Below, one piece after another: positions 33,215 through 42,036 of a stretch of DNA of 57,735 nt. The stretch's first letter is position 1. Each line of letters opens with the position of its first letter. Below the pieces are notes generated by a model. The model had not been told where the DNA came from. It saw only the letters and a program-made list of their open reading frames with translations, and ran no database searches. The position numbers and the translations under genes are program-made. Source of the DNA: CAYVXE01 sp964455375 (GTDB lineage: Bacteria > Zhuqueibacterota > Zhuqueibacteria > Oceanimicrobiales > Oceanimicrobiaceae); NCBI GenBank assembly GCA_964455375.1, contig CAYVXE010000017.1:1-57735 (forward strand), in the 5' to 3' direction.

Positions 33215-33516
33215 ACATGGGTTTATTCGATGAACAATTAGTTTATCGTTTGAAAACTTTCATATCTACAGCCTTAATACATTTTTTTCACATTCAATGA
33301 CAAATGTTAACATGAAATACAATTCTGAGACAACAATGGTATCTGCAGGCGAGTATACACGGCGGGATGGGTTGATTACAGAGTACTGTGTGGCAATGCC
33401 GATCCAAAATCAGCATTGTTAAAAATTCAAATCCTTCGGTGGTGCTTCGTTTTGCTCACAGGGAAAGAATGGCCGCGATAGGCCGCGACATCTAATTTAT
33501 AGGGATTAAATAGAGG
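33215..33516. other. Intergenic region between PTS IIB and the polysaccharide locus
   Basis: About 300 bases without a gene. It holds a strong hairpin (33395-33419: caatgccgat, 5-base loop, atcagcattg, one wobble pair) with no T-run on either side, so it is not a standard terminator. A short direct repeat, ggccgcgat and ggccgcgac, is at 33470-33490. The promoter for the polysaccharide genes must lie here or closer in, but I cannot name a -35/-10 pair with confidence. Confidence 0.45.
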
Positions 33517-33996
33517 TTAATTCAAATGTAGGAGTTTTACGAGGTCAATTGGCTTACGATTGGGCACATCCATACCTTGAATAAGAATATGGTTATGTGC
33601 AAGTATCTTAAAATTTTCTAAATCCTCATCATCAACATAAATGAACTGTGCGATTTGTCGCTTTCCCGGTTGGTGATGCATCCCCCCAACATTCACTTTC
33701 GTAATAACGACACCGAGGTCAAGTAATTTCACAATGACTGCCGGTGATTCCACGATAAGTAGCACTTTTTCGACTGCAACCTCGCTGTTTTCAAGTAATC
33801 TTGCTGTTTCCTCAACGGAACAAACAGATGTTTTATAGTCTATGGCTGCTTCTCTGTAGATTTCTGCTTCCCAATCACTCCGGGATATTTCATCATCGCA
33901 TAAAATCAACCGGTCAGGGTTAAGGTATGGGCACCAACCTACCACAACTTGTCCGTGAATAAAGCGATCATCGATACGAATGAGTTCAATAGCCAT
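33517..33996 (-). CDS. PTS mannose/fructose/sorbose-family IIB component
   Basis: 159 residues, normal length for EIIB of the mannose family. The phosphorylated histidine is His14 in RIDDRFIHGQVVVGW, and VGGMHH and the closing NHILIQGMDVPNRKPIDL match the family. It takes phosphate from IIA. No IIC or IID membrane partners, HPr or enzyme I lie in the window, so it may be part of a regulatory PTS. It is separated from IIA by 14 bases. Confidence 0.9.
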   Translation of the reverse strand: MAIELIRIDDRFIHGQVVVGWCPYLNPDRLILCDDEISRSDWEAEIYREAAIDYKTSVCSVEETARLLENSEVAVEKVLLIVESPAVIVKLLDLGVVITKVNVGGMHHQPGKRQIAQFIYVDDEDLENFKILAHNHILIQGMDVPNRKPIDLVKLLHLN

Positions 33997-34010
33997 AATT
34001 CAGAAAATAG

Positions 34011-34400
34011 TTATTGAATATCTACGCGGCTTATACCGCGAAGGCCGTCTTTGTAAACAATTTCTTTCAATTCACTAAATTTGTATTTATCTTTTTTGGT
34101 GAGAAAGGATAAAATTAACGGTAAATTCAATCCTGATATGACTTCAACATTCGGATATTCTTTGGATATTTTTGCAGCGACATTCCAGCAGCTTCCACCC
34201 CGCAGACTCACAAGGATAATAAGACCGTCCGACAATTTTTCCCTTTCAAGAAGGCTCAACATCTCTTTATACAAGTCTTTTGCAGTCAGTTTGCTGCAAT
34301 CAAGGGTAAAAACAGAATCAGAGGTCCCAACCACCTGCTTACAAACGTCGATATACGCCTGCGCAATCTTACCATGACTAATGACTAAGCACCCTACCAT
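34011..34400 (-). CDS. PTS mannose-family IIA component
   Basis: 129 residues. The active-site histidine is His9 in CLVISHGKIAQAYIDVC, and LRGGSCWNVAAK and VISGLNLPLILSF match EIIA-Man. EIIA accepts phosphate from HPr and hands it to IIB. It lies between hprK and the IIB gene, with 11 and 14 bases spacing, clearly one operon. Without a permease a regulatory role is likely, as for EIIA-Man homologues with HprK in Proteobacteria. Confidence 0.9.
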   Translation of the reverse strand: MVGCLVISHGKIAQAYIDVCKQVVGTSDSVFTLDCSKLTAKDLYKEMLSLLEREKLSDGLIILVSLRGGSCWNVAAKISKEYPNVEVISGLNLPLILSFLTKKDKYKFSELKEIVYKDGLRGISRVDIQ

Positions 34401-34411
34401 AAGACCATCAC

Positions 34412-35389
34412 TTATTCGAAATCTTTACCTAAGTAGTCTTTTAGAAATTTAGAGTTTTCTACTTTTTCCCGCATTTTTTTTATTAAGCGTTCATTAAATA
34501 TTTTAGCCGGGTGATACCCATGAATTTTCATTAATTGATTCAGTGCCAAGACTTCAGCGATAACAGTTATATTTTTCCCAGGGAAAATAGGTAATTTCAC
34601 AACAGGAATTTCAATGTCGAGAATCGCTGTCACCTGATCATCAAGTCCTATTCTTTCATAATCAGCCTGATCGTCCCACTCTTCAAGCTGTACCTCCACT
34701 TCAAGACGCTTTTGCAGTCGAATGGAACTTATCCCGAAAATACTTTTTATGTCAACAATCCCCAATCCGCGGATTTCCATGTGATGCTGCAACATGTCGC
34801 TGGCCGAACCAACCAATATGCCACCCGCTCTCCTGGCGATATGAACCACATCGTCGGCTACTAACCTGTGGCCCCGCTCAATTAAATCCAAAGCGATTTC
34901 ACTTTTTCCAATCCCACTTCGTCCGGTGAACAACACGCCAATTCCATAGACATCAACTAATGTACCGTGAACTGAGGTGGTGGGCGCAAATTGCTCATCC
35001 ATATAACTACTCAGTAAATGCATGAGCTTCGTTGTTTTAAAAGGCGTTCTTAACACACTAATTTCAGACTTATTGGCATACTCGAAAAATTCAGGTACTG
35101 GTTTATTATTTTCAGTGATGATAATGCAGGGTAAACTAAATGAGAAAAGCGTCGTTAACGCTTTTCTCAATTTCTGTTTTGACAAAGTTTTTAAAAACTC
35201 GTTCTCGGTGTTACCGAGAATCTGAATTCGTTTATATGTAAAAACGCTTACAAAGCCTGTTAAAGCTAAACCGGGGCGATGAATATCCGATTCCGTAATC
35301 ACCCGGTCAAAACTGAATTTATCATTGAGCAACTTGAGTTTTAAACTCGACTTTGTTTCGTCAAAAAACTTTGCGACAGTTAATTCCAT
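34412..35389 (-). CDS. hprK: HPr kinase/phosphorylase
   Basis: 325 residues. The C-terminal kinase domain has a catalytic histidine in VHGTLVDVYG (His141), the P-loop GRSGIGKS at 156-163, ADDVV, and the family signature MEIRGLGIVDI at 204-214. FPGKNITVIAEVLALN near the end is also typical. HprK phosphorylates HPr on serine and reverses this with phosphate, linking PTS to energy state. In this window it heads the IIA-IIB pair. HPr itself must be encoded elsewhere. Confidence 0.95.
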   Translation of the reverse strand: MELTVAKFFDETKSSLKLKLLNDKFSFDRVITESDIHRPGLALTGFVSVFTYKRIQILGNTENEFLKTLSKQKLRKALTTLFSFSLPCIIITENNKPVPEFFEYANKSEISVLRTPFKTTKLMHLLSSYMDEQFAPTTSVHGTLVDVYGIGVLFTGRSGIGKSEIALDLIERGHRLVADDVVHIARRAGGILVGSASDMLQHHMEIRGLGIVDIKSIFGISSIRLQKRLEVEVQLEEWDDQADYERIGLDDQVTAILDIEIPVVKLPIFPGKNITVIAEVLALNQLMKIHGYHPAKIFNERLIKKMREKVENSKFLKDYLGKDFE

Positions 35390-35451
35390 CTTAGGTATCT
35401 TTTAAAATAAGTCATATCCCGACATCCGGGTTATTGGAAATAGCCGACCCC

Positions 35452-35799
35452 TCACTCTTCTTCAATGGAAGTTGGAGAGTCTGGTACAAGAACTTTTTCA
35501 TGTTTGTGGTTCTTCAATTTTTCCTTATATTTAATCACCTGCCGTTCCAGCTTATCCACGGCTTTATTAATACTTTTATAAATATCTTCAGATTTTTCTC
35601 TGACGACTATTTTTTGTCCATATACTTTTATGGTTATCTCCGCTATTTGTATAGAGTTAGATTTTTTTTCATAATCTAAAATAATATCACACTCGATAAT
35701 TCCATCATAATACTTTTTGAGCCGACGCACTTCATTCTGTGCATGTTCTTTCAGTTTATCTGGTGCTTTGTAATGTCGTGCTGTAAAACTTATTCGCAT
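35452..35799 (-). CDS. hpf: Ribosome hibernation promoting factor, short form
   Basis: 115 residues, the length of short HPF/YfiA proteins. The opening ISFTARHYKAPDKLKEHAQN and the DIILDYEKK and KSEDIYKSINKAVDKLERQV segments match the family. It binds the 30S decoding region and stops translation in stationary phase. It precedes hprK by about 60 bases, a gene order (hpf-hprK-PTS) also common in Proteobacteria next to rpoN. The lysine-rich tail replaces the dimerisation domain of long HPF. Confidence 0.92.
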   Translation of the reverse strand: MRISFTARHYKAPDKLKEHAQNEVRRLKKYYDGIIECDIILDYEKKSNSIQIAEITIKVYGQKIVVREKSEDIYKSINKAVDKLERQVIKYKEKLKNHKHEKVLVPDSPTSIEEE

Positions 35800-35867
35800 T
35801 GAATCCTCCTTTACTGATCAATACAAATGAACGATAATAATAATTAGTTATGGTGAAACCGAATGCA

Positions 35868-36785
35868 TCATTTTACTTTTTCCGACCTTGGATGCGCTTG
35901 TTCATAAATATTTTTTAACCTTTCAATTGTTAAATGTGTATATACTTGCGTTGCGGAAAGACTGGCATGTCCCAACAATTCTTTTACGGCCATTAAATCC
36001 GCCCCTTCATCCAGCAAGTGCGTTGCGAAAGAATGTCGTAACATGTGCGGATAAGCCTCTTGCCCCGGCGATACTTTCAACAAACACTTTTTTAGTCTCA
36101 TTTGGATGACACGCGGGGAAATCCGTTTCCCCTTTTTACTGATAAACACCGCCGACGTTGTCTTACCGACCTTTTGCAAAAATTCGTTTCTCCGGTCAAA
36201 ATAAACGGCCAGCGTTTTTGAAACGCCGGTTCCTAAGGGTACGATACGTTCTTTTGAACCTTTACCAAATACCTTCAGCGTATTCTGAGAAATACTCATA
36301 TCGGAAATATTCAGCATGACCAACTCACGTAAACGAATGCCGGTTGAATAAAATAATTCCAATACCGTTCTATCTTGTAAACCTTCAAAGGTCGTGGTAT
36401 CGATAGTTTTTAATGCTTTCAGAATCGTTTTATAATCAAAATATGCCGGCAACTTTTTCTCTTTTTTTAAAAAAAAGAGTGCGTCGCCATAATTTGCATC
36501 GATCTTTTCATTCATATAAAGATAGTTTACAAAAGATTTTAAACAAGCGAGTTTTCTGTTAATTGTGGATGGTTTCATCTTTTTCTCTGCTAATGCAGCA
36601 ATAAACGAGCGCAGAGATTTTTTGTTCAGACCTTCAAAATGATGGGATTCTAAAAATTTAAGATATTGCCCGAGGTCAGTTTTATAGGCATTTATGGTAA
36701 AGCTGGAAGCATTCTTCTCTATACTTAAATACGTCAGATAGTCTTCTTTTGCCTGGTTAAAATTGTTGATAGAAACTGAATTCAA
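35868..36785 (-). CDS. Tyrosine recombinase XerC/XerD
   Basis: 305 residues, standard Xer size. An N-terminal SAM-like core-binding domain (about 10-95) precedes the catalytic domain with Arg151 (GIRLREL), HMLRH (His247, Arg250), LGHAS (His273) and the nucleophile Tyr282 (VYTHL). The end KNIYEQAHPRSE is XerC-like. It resolves chromosome dimers at dif with its partner. The start is TTG at 36785, supported by AGGG six bases upstream. Housekeeping context makes an integrase of a mobile element unlikely. Confidence 0.9.
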   Translation of the reverse strand: MNSVSINNFNQAKEDYLTYLSIEKNASSFTINAYKTDLGQYLKFLESHHFEGLNKKSLRSFIAALAEKKMKPSTINRKLACLKSFVNYLYMNEKIDANYGDALFFLKKEKKLPAYFDYKTILKALKTIDTTTFEGLQDRTVLELFYSTGIRLRELVMLNISDMSISQNTLKVFGKGSKERIVPLGTGVSKTLAVYFDRRNEFLQKVGKTTSAVFISKKGKRISPRVIQMRLKKCLLKVSPGQEAYPHMLRHSFATHLLDEGADLMAVKELLGHASLSATQVYTHLTIERLKNIYEQAHPRSEKVK

Positions 36786-36874
36786 TGATTACCCTATTGC
36801 TCTGTTGAAAGATAAATACGACTTTTATCTGAGCACAAAACCAATCTGAAAACAGATACGCTCTCTAATTGGGA

Positions 36875-37342
36875 TTAATGAATAACCTGCTCCTCATCGA
36901 GAAAATAAAAAGCACCGTCCAATATATTATCGGTGCTACCCAATATAGAGGCAACAACGGATTTCATATCACCAATGTTAACCTGTGAAATACCGAGCAT
37001 AAGCGCTCTTTCCAATATTTGTTCAAAATCCATTTCGTCTATAATTTCAAGCTCTCTCAATTGAATTAAATAACCGTAGGCATCGGTAGAAATAATCGAT
37101 CGCTCAATCTCATGAAGATGCCGGAAAGAATCTTTAAAGGCTGGTGTCTGCTTGTGCAACACTTCCTCAGACTCATGGTCAAGGCGGTCTAAAAGCCAGG
37201 TTAATGCAGAACTGATCTCACTTTGAGTATACCCCTTTTCAATCAAATTGTGGGAAAGAATATCCAATTTGGGGGATACGCTTTGACTTCTTCTTATCTC
37301 ACTCATTAAATAAATCAGTATTTCAACGACTCTCTCATTCAT
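36875..37342 (-). CDS. smg: Smg/DUF494 family protein
   Basis: 155 residues. VVEILIYLMSEIRR, the helix LSHNLIEKGYTQSEISSALT and WLLDRLD, and the later ILERALMLGISQVNIGDMKS follow Smg (DUF494), a small acidic helical protein of unknown function usually found next to dprA or topA in Proteobacteria. Here it lies between secA and the Xer gene. It ends in a short loop with FYFLDEEQVIH. Cytoplasmic. Confidence 0.8.
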   Translation of the reverse strand: MNERVVEILIYLMSEIRRSQSVSPKLDILSHNLIEKGYTQSEISSALTWLLDRLDHESEEVLHKQTPAFKDSFRHLHEIERSIISTDAYGYLIQLRELEIIDEMDFEQILERALMLGISQVNIGDMKSVVASILGSTDNILDGAFYFLDEEQVIH

Positions 37343-37425
37343 TCACGCACTCCTCTAATCTTTAACCGCATGTTCAGACACTACATGATAAATCTAAAAA
37401 CATTTCCTCGAAATGCAACAATTAA

Positions 37426-40400
37426 TCACATTGCTCCATGACATTTTTTATATTTTTTTCCACTGCCACAAGGGCAGGGATCGTTGCGACCGATTTTGTC
37501 TTCCACAACGACGGGCTGTCTTTTGGGACCGCCTCCCGGTCCTGCATTCGTGGCCATGGCACCTTGAGCAGGTACGCCTGAAAAGCCCATGCCATCCGCA
37601 GAGTCATGAACCTCCTGCATTTGTCGCGGTAAACGATGGCCTGGAAGTGTCGGTTCTGCCTGAATCTGTGCTTTAAAAATCAGCTCGACAACCTGCTCGT
37701 TTATCATGTCCAGCATGTCTTTGAACATACGAAAACCTTCTGCCTTATATTCAAGCAGAGGATTTTTTTGGCCATACGCGCGCAGACCAATACCTTCTTT
37801 GAGCTGATCCATTTCATAAAGATGTTCCCGCCATTTTTCATCGATAACCCGAAGCATTGCAAACCGTTCGATTTGCCGCATCAGTTTTTCTCCAAATCCC
37901 TTTTCGCGGCGTTTATAATGCTCCACTGCCTTATTAAAAATAAGATCAAACAGCCGGTCTTGCGTAAGGCCTTGAATTTCATCATCACTAACCGGTAATT
38001 CCATCAACATGATTTTTCGGAATTCCATGCGCAGGTTTTCCCAGTCCCAATCTTCCGAGTAACCGCTGTTATTGGTGTATTTCTCAAGTTTTAAATCCAC
38101 TAATACCGCAATGGTTTCGATGATTTCTTCCCGTAAATTTTCACCCTTCAACGCGTTAAAACGTTTATTATAAATCACTTCTCGCTGTTGATTCATCACA
38201 TCGTCATATTCCAACAGATGTTTACGAATATCAAAATTGCGGCCTTCAACCTTTTTCTGGGCACGTTCGATAGATTTTGTGACCAATGAATGCGTAATCA
38301 CGTCACCCTCTTGCGCGCCCAATCGGTCCATAACACCTGCAACCCGGTCAGACTGAAACAAACGCATCAAATCATCTTCGAGAGACAAATAAAATACCGA
38401 TGAACCGGGGTCTCCTTGTCTACCGCTACGGCCGCGCAACTGACGATCAATCCGCCGGCTCTCATGCCGTTCCGTACCAAGAATATGAAGTCCCTCCAAC
38501 GTCTCTGCGACTCCGGCACCAAGTTTAATATCTGTACCTCGCCCAGCCATATTGGTGGCAATTGTAATCGCCCCTGGCTCGCCAGCATGCGCTACAATTT
38601 CCGCTTCCCGCTGATGTTGCTTTGCATTGAGCACAGAGTGACGAATGCCACGGCGCTTAAGCATCCGGCTCAATGTCTCCGACGCTTCAACAGAAACAGT
38701 TCCAACCAACACCGGCCGTTTCTTTTCGTGCAATTGTGCCAGTTCGTCAATGATTGCTTTATATTTTTCACGCTTGCTGCGGTAGATTTGGTCTTCGTAG
38801 TCTGTTCGCCTCACAGGCTTATTGGTAGGGATAACAACAACATCTAATTTATAAATTTCCCAGAATTCGCCGGCCTCAGTCTCTGCAGTACCGGTCATGC
38901 CGGCTAATTTCGTGTACAGTCTGAAATAATTTTGCAATGTGATGGTCGCTAACGTCTGTGTTTCACGCTCAATTTTCACCCCCTCTTTTGCTTCCAAAGC
39001 CTGATGCAGACCGTCACTGTAACGCCGACCCGGCATCAAACGGCCGGTAAATTCATCCACAATCATGACTTTATCGTCATTGACTACATACTCGACGTCC
39101 TTTTCGAATAATGAATAGGCTCTCAGTAATTGGGAAATATTGTGTAACTGTTCGCTTTTTTCCGAAAATTCCTTTTGTAATACAGACTTCCTCTCAATTT
39201 TCTCCTCTTCAGAAATCGTTTCATCGGAATCGATATCAATAATTTTTTCGGAAAGATCAGGCAGGACAAACATTTCCGGATCATTGAATGCAAGCGTATC
39301 GCGGCCTTTATCCGTCAGATCAATGGTGTGGGCTTTTTCATCAATTGCAAAATACAGCTCTTCATCGATCTCATCCATCTTTTTATCACGGATGTAATCG
39401 TTTTCCACACCACGGATGAGCTTTTTAACGCCAACTTCCTGCAATAGTTTGGCTAACCTCTTATTCTTTGGTGCACCACGTTCTGCTTGTAGTAATTTGA
39501 TACCGGCTTCATATTCCTTATTCTCATGAAGCAGTTTTTCCCCTTCAGCCACGATACTATTCACTAACATGGTCTGTTTTTTTACCAGTTGCTGCACCAT
39601 CGGTTTAAGAATATCGTACTGATGCGTTGAATGTTCCACAGGACCGGAAATAATGAGCGGCGTTCTGGCTTCATCAACAAGGACGGAATCCACTTCGTCC
39701 ACAATAGCGTAATTATGTCGCCGCTGTACTAAATCTTCCATGCGGACAGACATATTGTCGCGCAGGTAATCAAAGCCAAATTCATTGTTCGTTCCATAAG
39801 TAATGTCCGCAGCATAGGCAATTTTTCTCCGTTCCGGGGTCATATCATTTTGAATGTAGTCGATAGTCAAACCTAAGAACTTATAAATCTCCCCCATCCA
39901 TTCGCAGTCACGTTTCGCTAAATAATCATTCACCGTTACGAGATGAACACCTTTGCCGGTCAATGCATTTAAATATAGCGGCATTGTTGCAACGAGTGTT
40001 TTCCCTTCTCCAGTGGCCATTTCGGCTATCTTGCCCTGGTGCATGACAACCGCACCGATTAACTGCACATCGTACGGCACCATATCCCACTGAATTTCAA
40101 CATTACAAACCCGCCATTTTTTTCCCAGAAGCCTTTTACAGGTCTGTTTTACAGCAGCGAATGCTTCCGGCAGAATGTCATCGAGGACCTCACTGATGAT
40201 TTCATTTTCTTCCTCCTCCAATTTTTTCAGTCGATCTCTTAATTTCTCCGTCTCTGTGACATCATTTTCCTCCTGGTCATCGACATCCCCATTATGAGAA
40301 TCTTCGGGGACGATGTCGGACTGCAATCTTTCATTGATCGCATCGATTTCCTGACGGACGTCTTTCACGGCTGCGCCAATTTTATCTTTAAAAATTTGCG

Positions 40401-40542
40401 TTTTTTGTCGCAGCTCTTCATCCGTCAGATCGTTGAGCTGTTCATCATAGTTATTTATTTCATCTACAATCGGTTGAATTTTTTTGACGTCCCGATCATG
40501 TTTATTGCCAAATATTTTTGAAATCGTTTTTGTGATCATCAT
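37426..40542 (-). CDS. secA: Preprotein translocase ATPase SecA
   Basis: 1038 residues, longer than the usual 900. The N-terminal part has an acidic, charged insertion (about 60-118) before MATGEGKT (Walker A, 175-182). VNDYLAKRD, DEVDSVLVDEARTPLI, the second insertion with DIDSDETISEEEKIE, MAGRGTDI and GRSGRQGDPG are all present. The C-terminal SEC-C zinc motif is CPCGSGKKYKKCHG with Cys1023, Cys1025 and Cys1034. Both insertions are as in Bacteroidetes SecA, which supports an FCB origin. Two adjacent ATGs allow a start one codon in. Confidence 0.97.
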   Translation of the reverse strand: MMITKTISKIFGNKHDRDVKKIQPIVDEINNYDEQLNDLTDEELRQKTQIFKDKIGAAVKDVRQEIDAINERLQSDIVPEDSHNGDVDDQEENDVTETEKLRDRLKKLEEEENEIISEVLDDILPEAFAAVKQTCKRLLGKKWRVCNVEIQWDMVPYDVQLIGAVVMHQGKIAEMATGEGKTLVATMPLYLNALTGKGVHLVTVNDYLAKRDCEWMGEIYKFLGLTIDYIQNDMTPERRKIAYAADITYGTNNEFGFDYLRDNMSVRMEDLVQRRHNYAIVDEVDSVLVDEARTPLIISGPVEHSTHQYDILKPMVQQLVKKQTMLVNSIVAEGEKLLHENKEYEAGIKLLQAERGAPKNKRLAKLLQEVGVKKLIRGVENDYIRDKKMDEIDEELYFAIDEKAHTIDLTDKGRDTLAFNDPEMFVLPDLSEKIIDIDSDETISEEEKIERKSVLQKEFSEKSEQLHNISQLLRAYSLFEKDVEYVVNDDKVMIVDEFTGRLMPGRRYSDGLHQALEAKEGVKIERETQTLATITLQNYFRLYTKLAGMTGTAETEAGEFWEIYKLDVVVIPTNKPVRRTDYEDQIYRSKREKYKAIIDELAQLHEKKRPVLVGTVSVEASETLSRMLKRRGIRHSVLNAKQHQREAEIVAHAGEPGAITIATNMAGRGTDIKLGAGVAETLEGLHILGTERHESRRIDRQLRGRSGRQGDPGSSVFYLSLEDDLMRLFQSDRVAGVMDRLGAQEGDVITHSLVTKSIERAQKKVEGRNFDIRKHLLEYDDVMNQQREVIYNKRFNALKGENLREEIIETIAVLVDLKLEKYTNNSGYSEDWDWENLRMEFRKIMLMELPVSDDEIQGLTQDRLFDLIFNKAVEHYKRREKGFGEKLMRQIERFAMLRVIDEKWREHLYEMDQLKEGIGLRAYGQKNPLLEYKAEGFRMFKDMLDMINEQVVELIFKAQIQAEPTLPGHRLPRQMQEVHDSADGMGFSGVPAQGAMATNAGPGGGPKRQPVVVEDKIGRNDPCPCGSGKKYKKCHGAM

Positions 40543-40576
40543 TTCTTGTCAAGACTCTTTTAATTAAAATATTTAT

Positions 40577-41029
40577 TTACCGCTCACTTAACCCACGGCC
40601 GCTCTTCTTAATCAAGCCTTTGTTTTTTAAATTCATCAATACGCCATCCAGAACGCCATTGATAAATGGGCCGCTTTTTTCCGTACTGAATTTTTTCGAA
40701 ATTTCAATGGCCTCATCAATGGAAACTTTTGGCGGAATATCTGCAAAATACAAAAACTCACAAATAGCAATGCGCATAACAATCTTGTCTAAAACAGCTA
40801 TCCGTTCAAATTCCCAATTGATCGCTTTTTCAACAATGAATTTGTCGATTCCCTTTTTGTTCGTTACACTCTTCTCAAAAAGTTCGGCTGCAAATTTTTT
40901 TACACTAGGCTCACTGTCATTCTCAGCAATCAACGTACCGACAATGCTGCTTATAGAGCTTCCCGACATTTCCAGGGCATAATGCGCTTGTAACGCCAGC
41001 TCCCGGGCTTTCCTTCGTTTATTGATCAC
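40577..41029 (-). CDS. nusB: Transcription antitermination factor NusB
   Basis: 150 residues, all-helical, beginning RRKARELALQAHYALEMSGS. KFIVEKAINWEFERIAVLDKI and MRIAICEFLYFADIPPKV, SIDEAIEISKKFSTEKSGPF and INGVLDGV are the conserved NusB blocks. NusB with NusE binds boxA RNA in rRNA operons. It is 34 bases upstream of secA. The start used is GTG at 41029 with a weak ribosome site; no ATG fits better. Confidence 0.93.
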   Translation of the reverse strand: MINKRRKARELALQAHYALEMSGSSISSIVGTLIAENDSEPSVKKFAAELFEKSVTNKKGIDKFIVEKAINWEFERIAVLDKIVMRIAICEFLYFADIPPKVSIDEAIEISKKFSTEKSGPFINGVLDGVLMNLKNKGLIKKSGRGLSER

Positions 41030-41045
41030 GCGTCGTTTTTTATTA

Positions 41046-41969
41046 TTAAACCTGTGTTAACCAACCAAATTTATCTTCCAATTCTCCGGAAAGAATACCG
41101 AAAAAACGCTTCTGAAGTTTTTCCGTAATCGGGCCGCGTCGGCCTTCGCCAATGGGAATCCGATCGATGGATTTTATGGGACTGATTTCTGCCGCGCTGC
41201 CGGTAAAAAACACTTCGTCCGCAATATAGAGAAATTCTCTCGGAAGGACAACTTCCTGCACCGTGTACCCAAAATCTGCGGCAATTTTAATCACGCTGTC
41301 CCTGGTAATTCCCGGTAAAACCGAGGAAGAAAACGGTGGTGTATAGATTTTACCATCGTTTATGACAAAAATATTTTCACCACTACCTTCACTTACTTGT
41401 CCATTGGCATCCAAACTGATGCCTTCCGTATAGCCGTCTGCCTTTGCTTCGAGATTGATGAGTTGCGAGTTCATATAATTGGCGCCACATTTGGACATAG
41501 CCGGAAACGTGTTCGGCCGCATACGTGTCCATGAAGACACCCGCACATCTACTCCCACATTAATCGCTTCATCACCAAGGTACTTTCCCCAGGCCAAAGC
41601 AGCGACCACAACTTCCATGGGCGTATCTTTAGGATCAACTCCCAGACTGCCATAACCACGAAAGGCGATGGGACGTAAGTATGCTTCTTCCATATTATTA
41701 ACTTTGACGACATCAATTGATGCCTGCTCGATTACCTCCCGGCTAAAAGGTAGAGGCATTCTGTAAATTTTCGCAGAATTAAACAGCCGGTTAATATGAT
41801 CCGTGAGGCGGAAAATCGCCGGCCCATGTACGGTTTTATAACATCGAAATCCTTCAAATACTGAAGAGCCATAATGCAGCACATGACTCATGACATGAAT
41901 TTTTGCGTCACGCCAATCGATCATTTCACCGTTAAACCATAACTTACCATCTTCTAAAAATTCAGACAT
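41046..41969 (-). CDS. ilvE: Branched-chain amino acid aminotransferase
   Basis: 307 residues, class IV PLP enzyme. LHYGSSVFEGFRCYKTVHGP is the typical early block, the Schiff-base lysine lies in AMSKCGANYMNSQLI (about residue 159), and EGISLDANGQVSEGSGENIF and GSAAEISPIKSID hold the substrate loop. It transaminates leucine, isoleucine and valine with 2-oxoglutarate. It sits between the acyl-CoA genes and nusB; as the first step of leucine breakdown it fits the catabolic run, although it also serves synthesis. Confidence 0.93.
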   Translation of the reverse strand: MSEFLEDGKLWFNGEMIDWRDAKIHVMSHVLHYGSSVFEGFRCYKTVHGPAIFRLTDHINRLFNSAKIYRMPLPFSREVIEQASIDVVKVNNMEEAYLRPIAFRGYGSLGVDPKDTPMEVVVAALAWGKYLGDEAINVGVDVRVSSWTRMRPNTFPAMSKCGANYMNSQLINLEAKADGYTEGISLDANGQVSEGSGENIFVINDGKIYTPPFSSSVLPGITRDSVIKIAADFGYTVQEVVLPREFLYIADEVFFTGSAAEISPIKSIDRIPIGEGRRGPITEKLQKRFFGILSGELEDKFGWLTQV

Positions 41970-42036
41970 AATTAACCCTCCAAAAGTTTCCTTGCCCTGT
42001 CATTTGGACATTGTGTCTCTTTGTATTCATTTTTGT

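Noticed and set aside
35410..35450. Small hairpin cccgacatccggg after the HPF gene as terminator
   Set aside because: Only four base pairs and no T-run; hprK continues in the same direction shortly after.
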